Source: Allopusillimonas sp048270225
Lineage (GTDB): Bacteria; Pseudomonadota; Gammaproteobacteria; Burkholderiales; Burkholderiaceae_B
Assembly (NCBI GenBank): GCA_048270225.1
Contig: JBLWTG010000004.1
Span: 124,001 to 188,000 of the forward strand
Length of the DNA stretch: 64,000 nt
Direction: 5' to 3'
This document shows, piece after piece, positions 9,186-18,380 of this stretch. Below the pieces are notes generated by a model. That model made no database searches. It worked only from the letters and a program-made list of their open reading frames with translations, and had not been told where the DNA came from. The translations under genes were made by a program, and so were the position numbers. Within the stretch, counting starts at the first letter, position 1. Every line of letters begins with the position of its first letter.

Positions 9186-9605
9186 ATGGCCCTTAGACAA
9201 TCGGTAGGCGATCTGGCCTGCACGCTGCTGTCCATCGTGCGCACCAGAATAGAGCTGTTCTCACTCGAAGCGTCAGAGCAGAAATCGCAATTGATCACGC
9301 TTCTGGGCATGGCGTTCGGGGCATTGCTGTTCCTCACCCTTGCCCTGTTGGTGTTTTCCATTGCAGTGGCCCTGTATTTCTGGCCGACGGAGCAGCGCTA
9401 TCTGGCGTTGGGATTGCTTGCGCTGATCTACGGCCTGGTTGGCGCAGGCCTGTTCCTGGCGATCCGGCACCGCCTGCTCTATTCGCCGATGCCGTTTTCG
9501 GCGACAGTCGATGAGCTGCGACGCGATCTCGCCCTTGCGGAGCGCCTGCGCGAGCCGGCTTCTGCGGTGTCTCCGGGCGATATGCCCGGAAGAGAGCTGC
9601 CATGA
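9186..9605 (+). CDS. YqjE-like phage-holin-family inner-membrane protein
   Basis: The 139-residue protein starts MALRQSVGDLACTLLSIVRTRIELFSLE. That amphipathic helix is followed by two membrane segments (about residues 40-63 and 76-95) and a short charged tail. This is the YqjE (holin superfamily III-like, DUF1469) architecture. YqjE homologues are not lytic holins in practice and their role is unclear. It lies 58 bases after the DUF883 gene and overlaps the next gene by four bases, so the three are almost certainly co-transcribed. Confidence 0.85.
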   Translation: MALRQSVGDLACTLLSIVRTRIELFSLEASEQKSQLITLLGMAFGALLFLTLALLVFSIAVALYFWPTEQRYLALGLLALIYGLVGAGLFLAIRHRLLYSPMPFSATVDELRRDLALAERLREPASAVSPGDMPGRELP

Positions 9606-9967
9606 CGCAAGACAATCGTAACAGCGCCCGCGAGCGGGCGGTGCGCATCGAGCTGGCGCGTGCCCGTGCTGCGCTCGAGCGTCAGGCGATTGCCCGCGAT
9701 GCCAGGGTGTTGGCGGCCTCGCTGCGGCCTGGCGCGCTGGCACACAGCGCATTTCCGCGTTTGTCGTCTCGCTCGCCATCGCAGTGGCTGCTGGAAGCCA
9801 TTACCCTGACCCGTCGCTATCCTCTGCTGGCGTCCAGCGCTTCGGCGCTGCTCTCCGGACTCGGCAAAGGCAAGGGCAAGCGACGCTGGTGGCGCATAGG
9901 CGCAGGTTTGCTGCTTAGCTGGCAGTTGGCCCGCAACATGAGTCACAAGCACGACGCAGATCGCTAG
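9602..9967 (+). CDS. Small basic YqjK-like protein of the DUF883 cassette
   Basis: This 121-residue protein is rich in Arg and Ala at the N-terminus (RERAVRIELARARAALERQ), predicted helical. It has one weakly hydrophobic segment near the C-terminus (about residues 95-112, WRIGAGLLLSWQLARN). I assign it only by position: in E. coli a small basic protein, YqjK, follows yqjE. It overlaps the YqjE-like gene by an ATGA junction. No catalytic motif is visible. Confidence 0.65.
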   Translation: MTQDNRNSARERAVRIELARARAALERQAIARDARVLAASLRPGALAHSAFPRLSSRSPSQWLLEAITLTRRYPLLASSASALLSGLGKGKGKRRWWRIGAGLLLSWQLARNMSHKHDADR

Positions 9968-10071
9968 CGGGCCATGTTCTCCGGCACTGCCATCATGGCG
10001 TCGCCGGCATTTGCCTGCTTTCCCGGCATGTACCTATTGCCCCAGGCGGCATGTCTATAGCCCGTGCGTAT

Positions 10072-11661
10072 CTATAGCCCCAGCGTTTGCCAGAGCGCGT
10101 CCACGCGCGCCTTGACGTCGGCGTCCATTTCTATGGGCCGGCCCCATTCGCGCTGGGTTTCGCCCGGCCATTTGTTCGTTGCATCCATGCCCATTTTGCC
10201 GCCCAGGCCCGAGACGGGTGAGGCAAAGTCCAGGTAGTCGATGGGGGTGTTTTCGACCAGTACGGTATCGCGCACGGGATCCATGCGCGTGGTCATGGCC
10301 CAGATCACCTCCTGCCAGTTGCGTACATCGATATCGTGATCGACGACGACGATGAATTTTGTGTACATGAACTGGCGCAGCACGCTCCATAGTCCGAACA
10401 TCACCCGCTTGGCATGGCCGGGATACTGCTTGCGCATGGAGACCACGGCCATGCGGTAGCTGCAGCCTTCGGGGGGAAGGTAGAAGTCCACGATTTCGGG
10501 CAGCTGGCGCTTGAGCAGCGGCACGAATACCTCGTTGAGCGCCACGCCCAGCACGGCGGGTTCGTCCGGCGGTTTGCCGGTGTAGGTGCTGTGATAGAGC
10601 GGATTGCGGCGCATGGTGATGCGATCCACCGTGAAGACCGGGAACCAGTCCTGCTCGTTGTAATACCCGGTATGGTCGCCATAGGGGCCTTCGAGCGCCA
10701 TTTCGTAGCCAGTATCGGGGGGCGGAGGCGGCGCATGGATGCCGCCGGGTCCGGCTGCGGCCGGCTTCGCTGTGCTGTCTCCCGGCGTGTACGGCGGGCG
10801 CGCCCGTGGATCGCTGACGGGCAGAATATGGCCTTCGAGCACGATTTCCGCATAGGCGGGCACGGAAAGGTCGCTGCCCAGCGTCTTGGTGAGCTCGGTG
10901 CGCGAGCCGCGCAGCAGGCCGGCGAACTGATATTCGGACAGGCTGTCGGGCACCGGCGTGACCGCCCCCAGTATGGTGGCCGGATCGGCGCCCAGCGCGA
11001 CGGCGATGGGAAAAGGCTGCCCGGGATGCGCCAGGCAATGGTCGCGGAAGTCCAGCGCGCCGCCCCGGTGGGACAGCCAGCGCATGATGAGCTTGTTGCG
11101 GCCGATGAGCTGCTGGCGGTAGATGCCCAGGTTCTGGCGTTTGGCTTTGGGGCCGCGCGTAACGACCAGCCCCCATGTCAGCAGCGGGGCGACATCGCCC
11201 GGCCAGCAGCGCTGCAGGGGGATGTTGTTCAGGTCGACATCCTGGCCTTCGAGCACGATGTCCTGGCAGGGGGCGCCCTTGATGGTCTTGGGGCTCATGT
11301 CCCACAGCGCGGCCTTGAGCTTGCCGACAGTGGCCAGGGCATCGCGCAGCCCGCGCGGCGCTTCGGGCTCGCGCAGCGAGGCCAGCAGCTCTCCGACGTC
11401 GCGCAGGGCGCTGACGTCTTCTGCGCCCATGCCCCAGGCCACGCGCTTGGGTGTGCCAAAGAGATTGGTCAATACAGGCATCTGCGCAGGCGCGTCGCGA
11501 TGCATGGGCTGCTCGAACAGCAGGGCGGGGCCCTGCGCACGCAGCACGCGGTCGCTGATCTCGGTCATGTCGAGATCTGTCGACACGGGCGGGGCCAGCC
11601 TCTTCAGCTCGCCAGCGCGTTCGAGTTGCGCGATAAAGTCTCTCAGGTCACGATATTTCAC
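10072..11661 (-). CDS. ubiD: UbiD family decarboxylase (ubiquinone biosynthesis) with a proline-rich insertion
   Basis: UbiD removes the carboxyl group of 3-polyprenyl-4-hydroxybenzoate using prenylated FMN, which is made by UbiX. The 529-residue protein begins MKYRDLRDFIAQLERAGELKRL and contains the conserved catalytic region EGPYGDHTGYYNEQDWFP, YTGKPPDEPAVLG and the C-terminal WPGETQREWGRP. It is longer than the usual ~490 residues. An extra Pro/Gly/Ala-rich segment of about 30 residues lies between the EIVLEGHI strand and EGPYGDHTGYY (coding roughly 10710-10810). The insertion is in frame and does not touch conserved motifs. The gene stands alone on the minus strand; no ubiX is in the window. 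Confidence 0.93.
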   Translation of the reverse strand: MKYRDLRDFIAQLERAGELKRLAPPVSTDLDMTEISDRVLRAQGPALLFEQPMHRDAPAQMPVLTNLFGTPKRVAWGMGAEDVSALRDVGELLASLREPEAPRGLRDALATVGKLKAALWDMSPKTIKGAPCQDIVLEGQDVDLNNIPLQRCWPGDVAPLLTWGLVVTRGPKAKRQNLGIYRQQLIGRNKLIMRWLSHRGGALDFRDHCLAHPGQPFPIAVALGADPATILGAVTPVPDSLSEYQFAGLLRGSRTELTKTLGSDLSVPAYAEIVLEGHILPVSDPRARPPYTPGDSTAKPAAAGPGGIHAPPPPPDTGYEMALEGPYGDHTGYYNEQDWFPVFTVDRITMRRNPLYHSTYTGKPPDEPAVLGVALNEVFVPLLKRQLPEIVDFYLPPEGCSYRMAVVSMRKQYPGHAKRVMFGLWSVLRQFMYTKFIVVVDHDIDVRNWQEVIWAMTTRMDPVRDTVLVENTPIDYLDFASPVSGLGGKMGMDATNKWPGETQREWGRPIEMDADVKARVDALWQTLGL

Positions 11662-11741
11662 AGGTTGCGCCGATCAGGTTACATTTGCGGGAAGTCGGGA
11701 GGTTAACATCGACTTTCTTCATTTTATCTTTAAGGGGCTTC

Positions 11742-12611
11742 ATGGCTGTGGCAGATTCCGATTCGCTGGTCGCCCGTTCGTTGCGAGGCACATCCTATCG
11801 GCTGAGCGAGCTTGTCCATGTGTGTGCGGTATACCTGGGGATTGCCGTGCTGGTCAGCGGCGCGCTGGCCGTCATTGTGCCTTCTTTGCGCGAGCAGGCC
11901 CGCGAAATCCATGAGGCCCTGATCGCGGCGCTCAAGCCGGACGATTTCCAGGATCACGACCTTGCCACGCTGGGCCAGGTCGGCAGTGATCTGTATCTGC
12001 CCGGCAAGGCCGCCGATACCGAGGTGCCGGCCGAAGACGAACGGGCCTCGGATCAGGCCGAGCAGGCTTCGCGGCCGCCCGCGGGCACCCAGCTCAGCTT
12101 TGCCCAGGCGCTCAGGGCGTCGGAGGCCGGCCAGCATGTGCCGGACCTCACCAATGCCCAGGCCCAGGCGCTGCGCAGCTATATTGCGCGTAAATACCGT
12201 ATCGCCTACAGCGTGGCCGGCGCGCTGGTCAATACTGTGTTTGTGGTTGCCCGTGAGCGCGACATGGATCCTCAGCTGATCCTGGCGGTCATCGCGATCG
12301 AGTCCCGCTACAACCCTTATGCGGAAAGCCATGTGGGCGCGCAGGGCCTGATGCAGGTGATGACCAAGGTGCACAAGGATAAGTTCGAGGTCTTTATCGA
12401 TGGGCCCATCGCTGCGCTCAATCCCATCGCCAATATCCGCGTGGGCACCCAGATTCTCTACGACTGCATCAAGCGCCGCGGTTCGGTGGAGGGCGGCCTG
12501 GCCTGTTATGTGGGCGCGATCGGCCCCAGCGATGGCGGCTATGGCGAGAAGGTGCTGGCCGAGCGGCGCCGCATTGCGCTGGCCTCGGGCATTCCGGTCA
12601 GGCGCGGCTAG
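11742..12611 (+). CDS. Membrane-anchored lytic transglycosylase (SLT domain)
   Basis: Lytic transglycosylases cleave the glycan strand of peptidoglycan, leaving 1,6-anhydro-MurNAc ends. The ATG at 11742 has a clear ribosome binding site (AAGGGG); an upstream in-frame start lacks one. The 289-residue product has an N-terminal membrane helix (about residues 25-48) and a linker rich in Ala/Glu. A C-terminal SLT domain carries the catalytic glutamate in AVIAIESRYNPYAES, followed by GAQGLMQVMT and GTQILYDC. The C-terminus is close to the convergent aminotransferase gene, with only three bases between them. Confidence 0.9.
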   Translation: MAVADSDSLVARSLRGTSYRLSELVHVCAVYLGIAVLVSGALAVIVPSLREQAREIHEALIAALKPDDFQDHDLATLGQVGSDLYLPGKAADTEVPAEDERASDQAEQASRPPAGTQLSFAQALRASEAGQHVPDLTNAQAQALRSYIARKYRIAYSVAGALVNTVFVVARERDMDPQLILAVIAIESRYNPYAESHVGAQGLMQVMTKVHKDKFEVFIDGPIAALNPIANIRVGTQILYDCIKRRGSVEGGLACYVGAIGPSDGGYGEKVLAERRRIALASGIPVRRG

Positions 12612-12614
12612 CGC

Positions 12615-13772
12615 TTATCCCAGGAAACGCTGCAGCCGCTGCACGGCTTCCTGCAGCCGGTCCAGGCCGGTGGCATAGGAAAGCCGTAATGAGTGCGCCG
12701 CGTGGGCGGGGCCGAAATCCAGGCCGGGCACGGCGGCTACGCCTGCCTCGTGCAGCAGCCGGTGCGAGAAGGCCATGCTGTCCTGGCTGTGCCGGCTGAT
12801 ATCGGCATAGATGTAAAACGCGCCGTCGGGCGTCACCGGCACATGCAGGCCCAGCTTTTCGAGTTCGGGCAGCAGGTAATCGCGCCGCTGCTTGAATGAC
12901 AGCCGGCGGTTTTCGTACACCTGCATGACATCGGGCTCGAAACAGCTGATGGCGGCATGCTGGGCCAGCGAAGGGGCGCAGATGGCCAGGCTTGCGGCCA
13001 GTTTTTCGATGGCAGGCAACATGTCGGGCGGCGCCACCAGCCAGCCCAGCCGCCAGCCCGTCATGTGAAAGTATTTGGAAAAACTGTTGATGACGATGAG
13101 GTCGTCGTCCAGTGTCAGGGCGCTTTGCGGGGCCTCGTCGTAATACAGGCCCAGGTAGATTTCATCCATGATGATGAAGCCCTTGCGCTGGCGTACCTCG
13201 GCGATGAGTTCGCGCAGATCTTCGCGTGCGATGCTTGCGCCGGTGGGATTGCTGGGCGAGGCGATCAGTACGCCGCGCGTGGCCGGGCCCCAGTGTTCGC
13301 GGATGTCCTGCGCGCTCAGGTGAAAGCGTTGCGCGGCGGTGGCGGGAATCAGCCGCGGGACGCCGCCGGCGGCCATGATGAAGTTCTGGTTTGCGGGGTA
13401 GGACGGATCCGGCATCAGGATTTCGTCGCCAGGGTTGATCAGGGCCATGGTGGCCAGCAGCAGGGCGCCGGAAGCGCCCGAGGTGACAACGATGCGCGAT
13501 GGATCGATCGGCGCGCCGAATGTATTCGCGTAGTAGTGCGCGATGGCGTCTCGCAGCAGCGGCAGGCCTGCCGGCGAGGTATAGCCGCTCAGTCCGGCCT
13601 GCGCTGCCCGGTTCAGCGTCTCGACGACCTGGGGCGGGGCGGTGAAGTCTGGTTCGCCTATGCCCAGGCTGATGATGTCGCGGCCTTGCGCCTGCAGGGC
13701 GCTGGCTTGTTTGAAAAGCTCCACAGCGTAGAATGGCACGACTTGTTCGGTACGCTTGGCGAGGCGGGACAT
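12615..13772 (-). CDS. Class I/II pyridoxal phosphate aminotransferase
   Basis: The protein is a fold-type I aminotransferase. It shows GIGEPDFTAP near the N-terminus, the SGASGAL cofactor-binding turn, PSNPTGASI, DEIYLGLYYDE and the PLP lysine in INSFSKYFHMTGWRLGW. A substrate arginine is likely in LRLSYAT near the C-terminus. From the ATG at 13772 it has 385 residues; a TTG three codons upstream is the only longer option. The sequence resembles aspartate/tyrosine-type aminotransferases of subgroup I-gamma, but the substrate cannot be set from sequence alone. It converges with the transglycosylase gene. Confidence 0.9.
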   Translation of the reverse strand: MSRLAKRTEQVVPFYAVELFKQASALQAQGRDIISLGIGEPDFTAPPQVVETLNRAAQAGLSGYTSPAGLPLLRDAIAHYYANTFGAPIDPSRIVVTSGASGALLLATMALINPGDEILMPDPSYPANQNFIMAAGGVPRLIPATAAQRFHLSAQDIREHWGPATRGVLIASPSNPTGASIAREDLRELIAEVRQRKGFIIMDEIYLGLYYDEAPQSALTLDDDLIVINSFSKYFHMTGWRLGWLVAPPDMLPAIEKLAASLAICAPSLAQHAAISCFEPDVMQVYENRRLSFKQRRDYLLPELEKLGLHVPVTPDGAFYIYADISRHSQDSMAFSHRLLHEAGVAAVPGLDFGPAHAAHSLRLSYATGLDRLQEAVQRLQRFLG

Positions 13773-13847
13773 GATGCGCAAATCTCAGGTAAAAGAAGGG
13801 ATTGTAGCCTTCCTGCGTACGCCATCATTGATTCGAGGAAACCAACC

Positions 13848-14774
13848 ATGCAGTCGACTTCACGCCGAGCTTTTCTCACTGGCCGGCGCATCCCCACGGA
13901 CCCCTGGCAGGCTTTTTGCCAGGCCATGCGCAGGTCTATGGAAGGAACGTTTTACGAATTCGAGACAGCCGACGGCCTGGGCGCCGCGCGGCTGACGCCC
14001 AAGCAGGCCTCAGAGGTGCACAAGGCCCGGAGCCTGTGCGAAGAGCATGGCGTATTGTTTGCGCTGGACGATATCCCGGGGGCGGCCCGCATCGAGGATA
14101 TGCCTGTGCTGTGGGTGGATCCCGGCCGCAGTCTGGGCCGCTGCGAGCGGCTGGAGCCCGGCAGCTCGCAGTGGTTTGTGCAGCCTGGGTGCCTGCTCGG
14201 CGAGCTCGAGTCCGCCGGGCTGACGGCGTTTGCCGATCTTCCCTGCCATATCACGGTGGCGGCCTGGCTGGCCGACCGCCGTCTGTGCGACTGGCCGGCG
14301 GGCGAAACCTTCCGCAGCGGCGTCGTGCATGCTTCCCTGCTGCTGGCAAATGGCCAGCCTGTCAATCTGGGGCCGTTTGGCGAGCATAATCGCAAGCCGC
14401 TGGAAGGTGCGCGTCTGCAGCAGCTTGTTCCCGCGCTGTTTCAGCTCTCGGCCAGCGCGGCCGGCGCCGCCTGCCGGCAACTGCCGAGCTGGCCGGCCCG
14501 CTACCGCCTGGATGCGCTGGCGCCTGTCGAGGGGCAGACCGTCAATCTGGCGCATCTGCTGCTGGGGCATGGCGGCGATCTGGGTTGGGTGGAGTGGATT
14601 GTGATCGACGAGCGCCTGGCGCAGCCCATGGCCGAGCCGCCTTACGCTACCCGTTACACCCAGGCGCGCGCGGCGGATCAGGGGCTGGCGGCGCAGGCGG
14701 GCGAGCTCGATGCCGGGGTCAAGGCCTTGTTCGACCCTGAGGGCAGCTTTCCCCATCCAGGCCAGGAGCTCTGA
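13848..14774 (+). CDS. Degenerate FAD-linked-oxidase-like protein with a Tat-like N-terminus
   Basis: The ATG at 13848 follows a GAGGAAA ribosome binding site. The 308-residue product begins MQSTSRRAFLTGRR, a twin-arginine-like stretch, but no strongly hydrophobic h-region follows, so export is doubtful. The middle part follows the layout of a PCMH-type FAD-binding domain: a WVDPGRSLG strand, VQPGCLLGELESAGL, ITVAAWLADRR where the family normally has TVGG, and SGVVHASLLLANGQPV. The glycine-rich flavin contacts are largely lost. It may be an inactive or repurposed member, or the resemblance may be superficial. It is divergent from the aminotransferase gene and precedes maeB by about 125 bases. 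Confidence 0.6.
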   Translation: MQSTSRRAFLTGRRIPTDPWQAFCQAMRRSMEGTFYEFETADGLGAARLTPKQASEVHKARSLCEEHGVLFALDDIPGAARIEDMPVLWVDPGRSLGRCERLEPGSSQWFVQPGCLLGELESAGLTAFADLPCHITVAAWLADRRLCDWPAGETFRSGVVHASLLLANGQPVNLGPFGEHNRKPLEGARLQQLVPALFQLSASAAGAACRQLPSWPARYRLDALAPVEGQTVNLAHLLLGHGGDLGWVEWIVIDERLAQPMAEPPYATRYTQARAADQGLAAQAGELDAGVKALFDPEGSFPHPGQEL

Positions 14775-14899
14775 AATCCGCTGTGCGGGCATGATGTGCA
14801 GGGGCTGATTCAGGCCATATTGGCACAGGCATATTCCTAACGGCGGCAAAACGCTAGAATGAGCGTCTCGTTCACTTATCTTACGTTCAAAACGTCGCC

Positions 14900-17188
14900 A
14901 TGGAAGAAACGCTACGCAAAGCCGCGCTGGAATATCACGAATCCGGCCGTCCCGGCAAAATTTCTGTCACGCCCACCAAGCAATTGTCCAACCAGCGCGA
15001 TCTGGCGCTGGCCTATTCCCCCGGCGTGGCAGCGGCTTGCGAGGAAATCGTCAACGATCCGAACAGCGCCGTGCGCTATACCGCGCGTGGCAATCTGGTG
15101 GGCGTCATCACCAACGGCACAGCGGTGCTGGGGCTGGGCAACATCGGCGCGCTGGCCTCCAAGCCGGTGATGGAAGGCAAGGCGGTGCTGTTCAAGAAGT
15201 TCGCGGGCATCGACGTGTTCGATATCGAGATCAACGAAACGGATCCGGACAAGCTGGTCGACATCATCGCGGGGCTGGAGCCCACCTTTGGCGGCATCAA
15301 CCTCGAAGACATCAAGGCGCCGGAGTGTTTTACCGTGGAGCGCAAGCTGCGCGAACGCATGAACATCCCGGTCTTTCATGACGACCAGCATGGCACGGCC
15401 ATCTGTGTGTCCTCGGCCTTCATCAACGGCATCGAGGTGGTGGGCAAGCGTATCTCCGAGGTCAAGGTCGTGGTGTCGGGCGCCGGCGCCGCCGCGCTGG
15501 CCTGCCTGGATCTCATGGTCGACCTTGGCCTGCCGCTGGAAAATATCTGGGTTTCCGACATCGAGGGCGTGGTCTACAAGGGCCGCACGGTGCTGATGGA
15601 CCCGGACAAGGCCCGTTTTGCGCAGGATACCGAGGCGCGCACGCTGGGCGACATCATCGGCGGCGCCGACGTCTTCCTGGGGCTGTCCGCCGGCGGCGTG
15701 CTCAAGCCCGACATGGTCAAGCAAATGGCGGCGCGCCCGCTGATCCTGGCCCTGGCCAATCCCAATCCCGAAATCCTGCCCGAAGACGCGCTGGCGGTGC
15801 GCGACGATGTGGTCATGGCGACCGGGCGCTCCGATTATCCCAACCAGGTCAACAATGTCCTGTGCTTTCCCTACATTTTCCGCGGTGCGCTGGATGTCGG
15901 CGCCACCACCATTACGCGCGGCATGGAAAAGGCGGCGGTCCTGGCCATTTGCAAGCTGGCCCGCGAAGAGCAGAACGATGTCGTGGCGGCAGCCTACGGC
16001 ACCTATGGGGTTTCCTTCGGGGCTGAGTATTTCATTCCCAAGCCCTTCGATCCCCGCCTGATCGTGCGCATCGGCGTTGCAGTGGCCCGCGCTGCCATGG
16101 AAGACGGCGTGGCCACGCGTCCGCTGGCCGATATCGACAGCTATGCCGATCAGTTGCAGCAGTTCGTCTATCGTTCCGGTTCTTTCATGAAGCCGCTGTT
16201 TTCGTCGGTCAAGAAGCTGGTGCGCGATGGCGGCAAGTCACGCATCGTCTTCACGGAAGGCGAGGAAGAGCGCGTGCTGCGCGCGGTGCAGATCGTGGTC
16301 GACGAAAAACTGGCGCGGCCTATCCTGGTGGGCCGCCCCTCGGTCTTGGCGGATCGCATCAAGCGCTTCGGCCTGCGCCTGGAGCTGGGCAAGGATGTCG
16401 AGGTCACCAATCCCGACTACGACGAACGCTTCCATCGCTACTGGACTACCTACTGGGAAATCATGTGCCGCCGGGGCATCAGCAAGGAAATGGCGCGGGT
16501 CGAAATGCGCCGGCGCCTGACGCTGATCGGCGCGATGATGGTGCACTTGGGCGACGCGGACGGCATGGTGTGCGGCACGGTGGGCAGCTATGCCAACCAC
16601 CTGCAGTTCATCGACCAGGTCATCGGCAAGCAGCCGGGCACCTGCACCTACGCCGCCATGAATATTCTGCTGCTGGCCGAGCGTACGATCGCCATGGCCG
16701 ATACGCACGTGAACGATGATCCGAATGCCGAGCAGATTGCCGAGATCACGCTGGCCGCCGCCGCTGAAATGCGCCGCCTGAACATGGAACCCAAAGTGGC
16801 CTTGCTGTCGCGGTCCAACTTCGGCACAGGCAGCTCGTCCTCGGGCGCCAAGATGCAGGAGGCGCTGGCCATGGTGCGCGAACGCGATCCCGAGCTCGAG
16901 GTCGACGGCGAGATGCATGGCGACTGCGCGCTGGACGAAGCATTGCGCCAGCGCATCCTGCCGTCCACCACGCTCAAGGGCGAGGCCAATTTGCTGATCT
17001 GTCCCAATGTGGATTCGGGCAATATCGCGTACAACCTGCTCAAGACAGCGGCGGGCGGCAATGTGGCCGTCGGCCCCTTCCTGCTTGGCGCCAATGCGCC
17101 GGTGCATATCCTGACCTCCAGTTCAACGGTGCGGCGCATTGTCAACATGGCGGCACTGACTGTGCTCGATGCAAACCGGCCGTCCTGA
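14900..17188 (+). CDS. maeB: NADP-dependent malic enzyme (malic-phosphotransacetylase-like fusion)
   Basis: MaeB decarboxylates malate to pyruvate with NADP reduction. The 762-residue length is diagnostic of the large bacterial form. The first ~430 residues are the malic enzyme, with YSPGVAAACEEI, VFHDDQHGTAI, the nucleotide-binding VVSGAGAAALACLDLM and NPNPEILPEDAL. The last ~330 residues are a phosphotransacetylase-like domain with IVFTEGEEERVLRA and GSSSSGAKMQEAL. In known homologues that domain regulates the enzyme and lacks acetyltransferase activity. Start MEETLRKAALEYHESG matches the family. Its 3' end overlaps the patatin-like gene by 20 bases. Confidence 0.96.
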   Translation: MEETLRKAALEYHESGRPGKISVTPTKQLSNQRDLALAYSPGVAAACEEIVNDPNSAVRYTARGNLVGVITNGTAVLGLGNIGALASKPVMEGKAVLFKKFAGIDVFDIEINETDPDKLVDIIAGLEPTFGGINLEDIKAPECFTVERKLRERMNIPVFHDDQHGTAICVSSAFINGIEVVGKRISEVKVVVSGAGAAALACLDLMVDLGLPLENIWVSDIEGVVYKGRTVLMDPDKARFAQDTEARTLGDIIGGADVFLGLSAGGVLKPDMVKQMAARPLILALANPNPEILPEDALAVRDDVVMATGRSDYPNQVNNVLCFPYIFRGALDVGATTITRGMEKAAVLAICKLAREEQNDVVAAAYGTYGVSFGAEYFIPKPFDPRLIVRIGVAVARAAMEDGVATRPLADIDSYADQLQQFVYRSGSFMKPLFSSVKKLVRDGGKSRIVFTEGEEERVLRAVQIVVDEKLARPILVGRPSVLADRIKRFGLRLELGKDVEVTNPDYDERFHRYWTTYWEIMCRRGISKEMARVEMRRRLTLIGAMMVHLGDADGMVCGTVGSYANHLQFIDQVIGKQPGTCTYAAMNILLLAERTIAMADTHVNDDPNAEQIAEITLAAAAEMRRLNMEPKVALLSRSNFGTGSSSSGAKMQEALAMVRERDPELEVDGEMHGDCALDEALRQRILPSTTLKGEANLLICPNVDSGNIAYNLLKTAAGGNVAVGPFLLGANAPVHILTSSSTVRRIVNMAALTVLDANRPS

Positions 17189-18380
17189 TCTGCCCGCAAC
17201 AAATTCCCTGGGCCTGGTGTTGATGGGGGGCGGCGCACGCGCCGCCTATCAGGCCGGGGTGCTGGCGGGTTTGCTCGATATCCTGGATCCGGACCGCTCG
17301 CCAGATTTCCGCAATCCCTTCGGCATTATCTGCGGCTCCTCGGCCGGCGCGGTCAATGCGGCCGCGTTGGGTTGCCGTGCCAATGACGTACACGAAGCCT
17401 GCGATCACCTGGAGGCGCTGTGGGGCGGGCTGCATACCGGCATGGTTTACCACGCCGATGCGCCGCGCCTGCTGTACACGGGTTTGCGCTGGCTGGGCCT
17501 GCTGATGATGGGCTGGGCGATGCCCAAGACCGGCCACCGGCGTCCCCGCTCGCTGCTGGACAACGCGCCCTTGCGCACGCTGCTTGATGCCACGCTCGAT
17601 TTTGCCCGGCTGCAGCGCAATCTGGATGAAGGCAATCTGCAGTCGCTGGCCATTACCGCTGCCGGCTATACCACTGGCGAGCATCTGACCTTTTACCAGT
17701 CCACCAATACCATCGAGCCCTGGTCGCGCTCGCTGCGACAGGCCATTCCCTGCAATATCGGTGTCGACCACCTCCTGGCGTCCAGCTCCATCCCTTTTAT
17801 CTTTCCGGCGCAGGCGCTGTCTGTGCGGGGCTTGACGCAATGGTGCGGCGATGGCTCCATGCGCCAGCTTGCGCCCATGAGTCCGGCCATTCATCTGGGA
17901 GCGAGCAAGATCTGCGTGATCGGTACGGGGCACCGCGACGATACCCACCCGGAAGAGCAGCAGGCCAGGCCGCTGTATCCCTCGCTGGCGCAGATCGGCG
18001 GCCATGCCTTGTCCAATATTTTCCTGGACAGCCTGTCCATGGATGTGGAGCGGATGCAACGCATTAATGATCTGCTTGCCTTGTTGCCGCCAAATGCATT
18101 ACAAAGCCAATCGCTGCGTCCAGTCAGTACCTTCGTGATTACGCCCAGTCGCTCTCTGGATGAGCTGGCGCTTGAGCATATCGAACAGTTGCCTCACGCT
18201 GCCCGTACCCTTTTTCGTGTTCTTGGTGTATCGTCGACTTCCGGGCCAACAACCGGCGGTGCACTGATTTCCTATTTGTTGTTTGAGGCCAGTTTTACTC
18301 AAGAGCTCCTCCGTCTCGGGCGGGCTGACAGCATGAGCCGTGTTGAAGAAGTGAAAGCGTTTTTCAAGGAGACGCAGTAA
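17169..18380 (+). CDS. Patatin-like phospholipase
   Basis: Patatin-family enzymes are Ser-Asp dyad lipid acyl hydrolases. The 403-residue protein has the oxyanion loop LMGGGARAAYQAG (about residues 18-30) and the nucleophile elbow CGSSAG with Ser58. The catalytic Asp is probably in CGDGSMRQLAP, about 175 residues later. No signal peptide or membrane helix is seen at the N-terminus. Its start lies inside the end of maeB (20-base overlap) and its stop overlaps the ATG of the barstar-like gene by one base, so the three are probably co-transcribed. Substrate unknown. Confidence 0.9.
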   Translation: MQTGRPDLPATNSLGLVLMGGGARAAYQAGVLAGLLDILDPDRSPDFRNPFGIICGSSAGAVNAAALGCRANDVHEACDHLEALWGGLHTGMVYHADAPRLLYTGLRWLGLLMMGWAMPKTGHRRPRSLLDNAPLRTLLDATLDFARLQRNLDEGNLQSLAITAAGYTTGEHLTFYQSTNTIEPWSRSLRQAIPCNIGVDHLLASSSIPFIFPAQALSVRGLTQWCGDGSMRQLAPMSPAIHLGASKICVIGTGHRDDTHPEEQQARPLYPSLAQIGGHALSNIFLDSLSMDVERMQRINDLLALLPPNALQSQSLRPVSTFVITPSRSLDELALEHIEQLPHAARTLFRVLGVSSTSGPTTGGALISYLLFEASFTQELLRLGRADSMSRVEEVKAFFKETQ

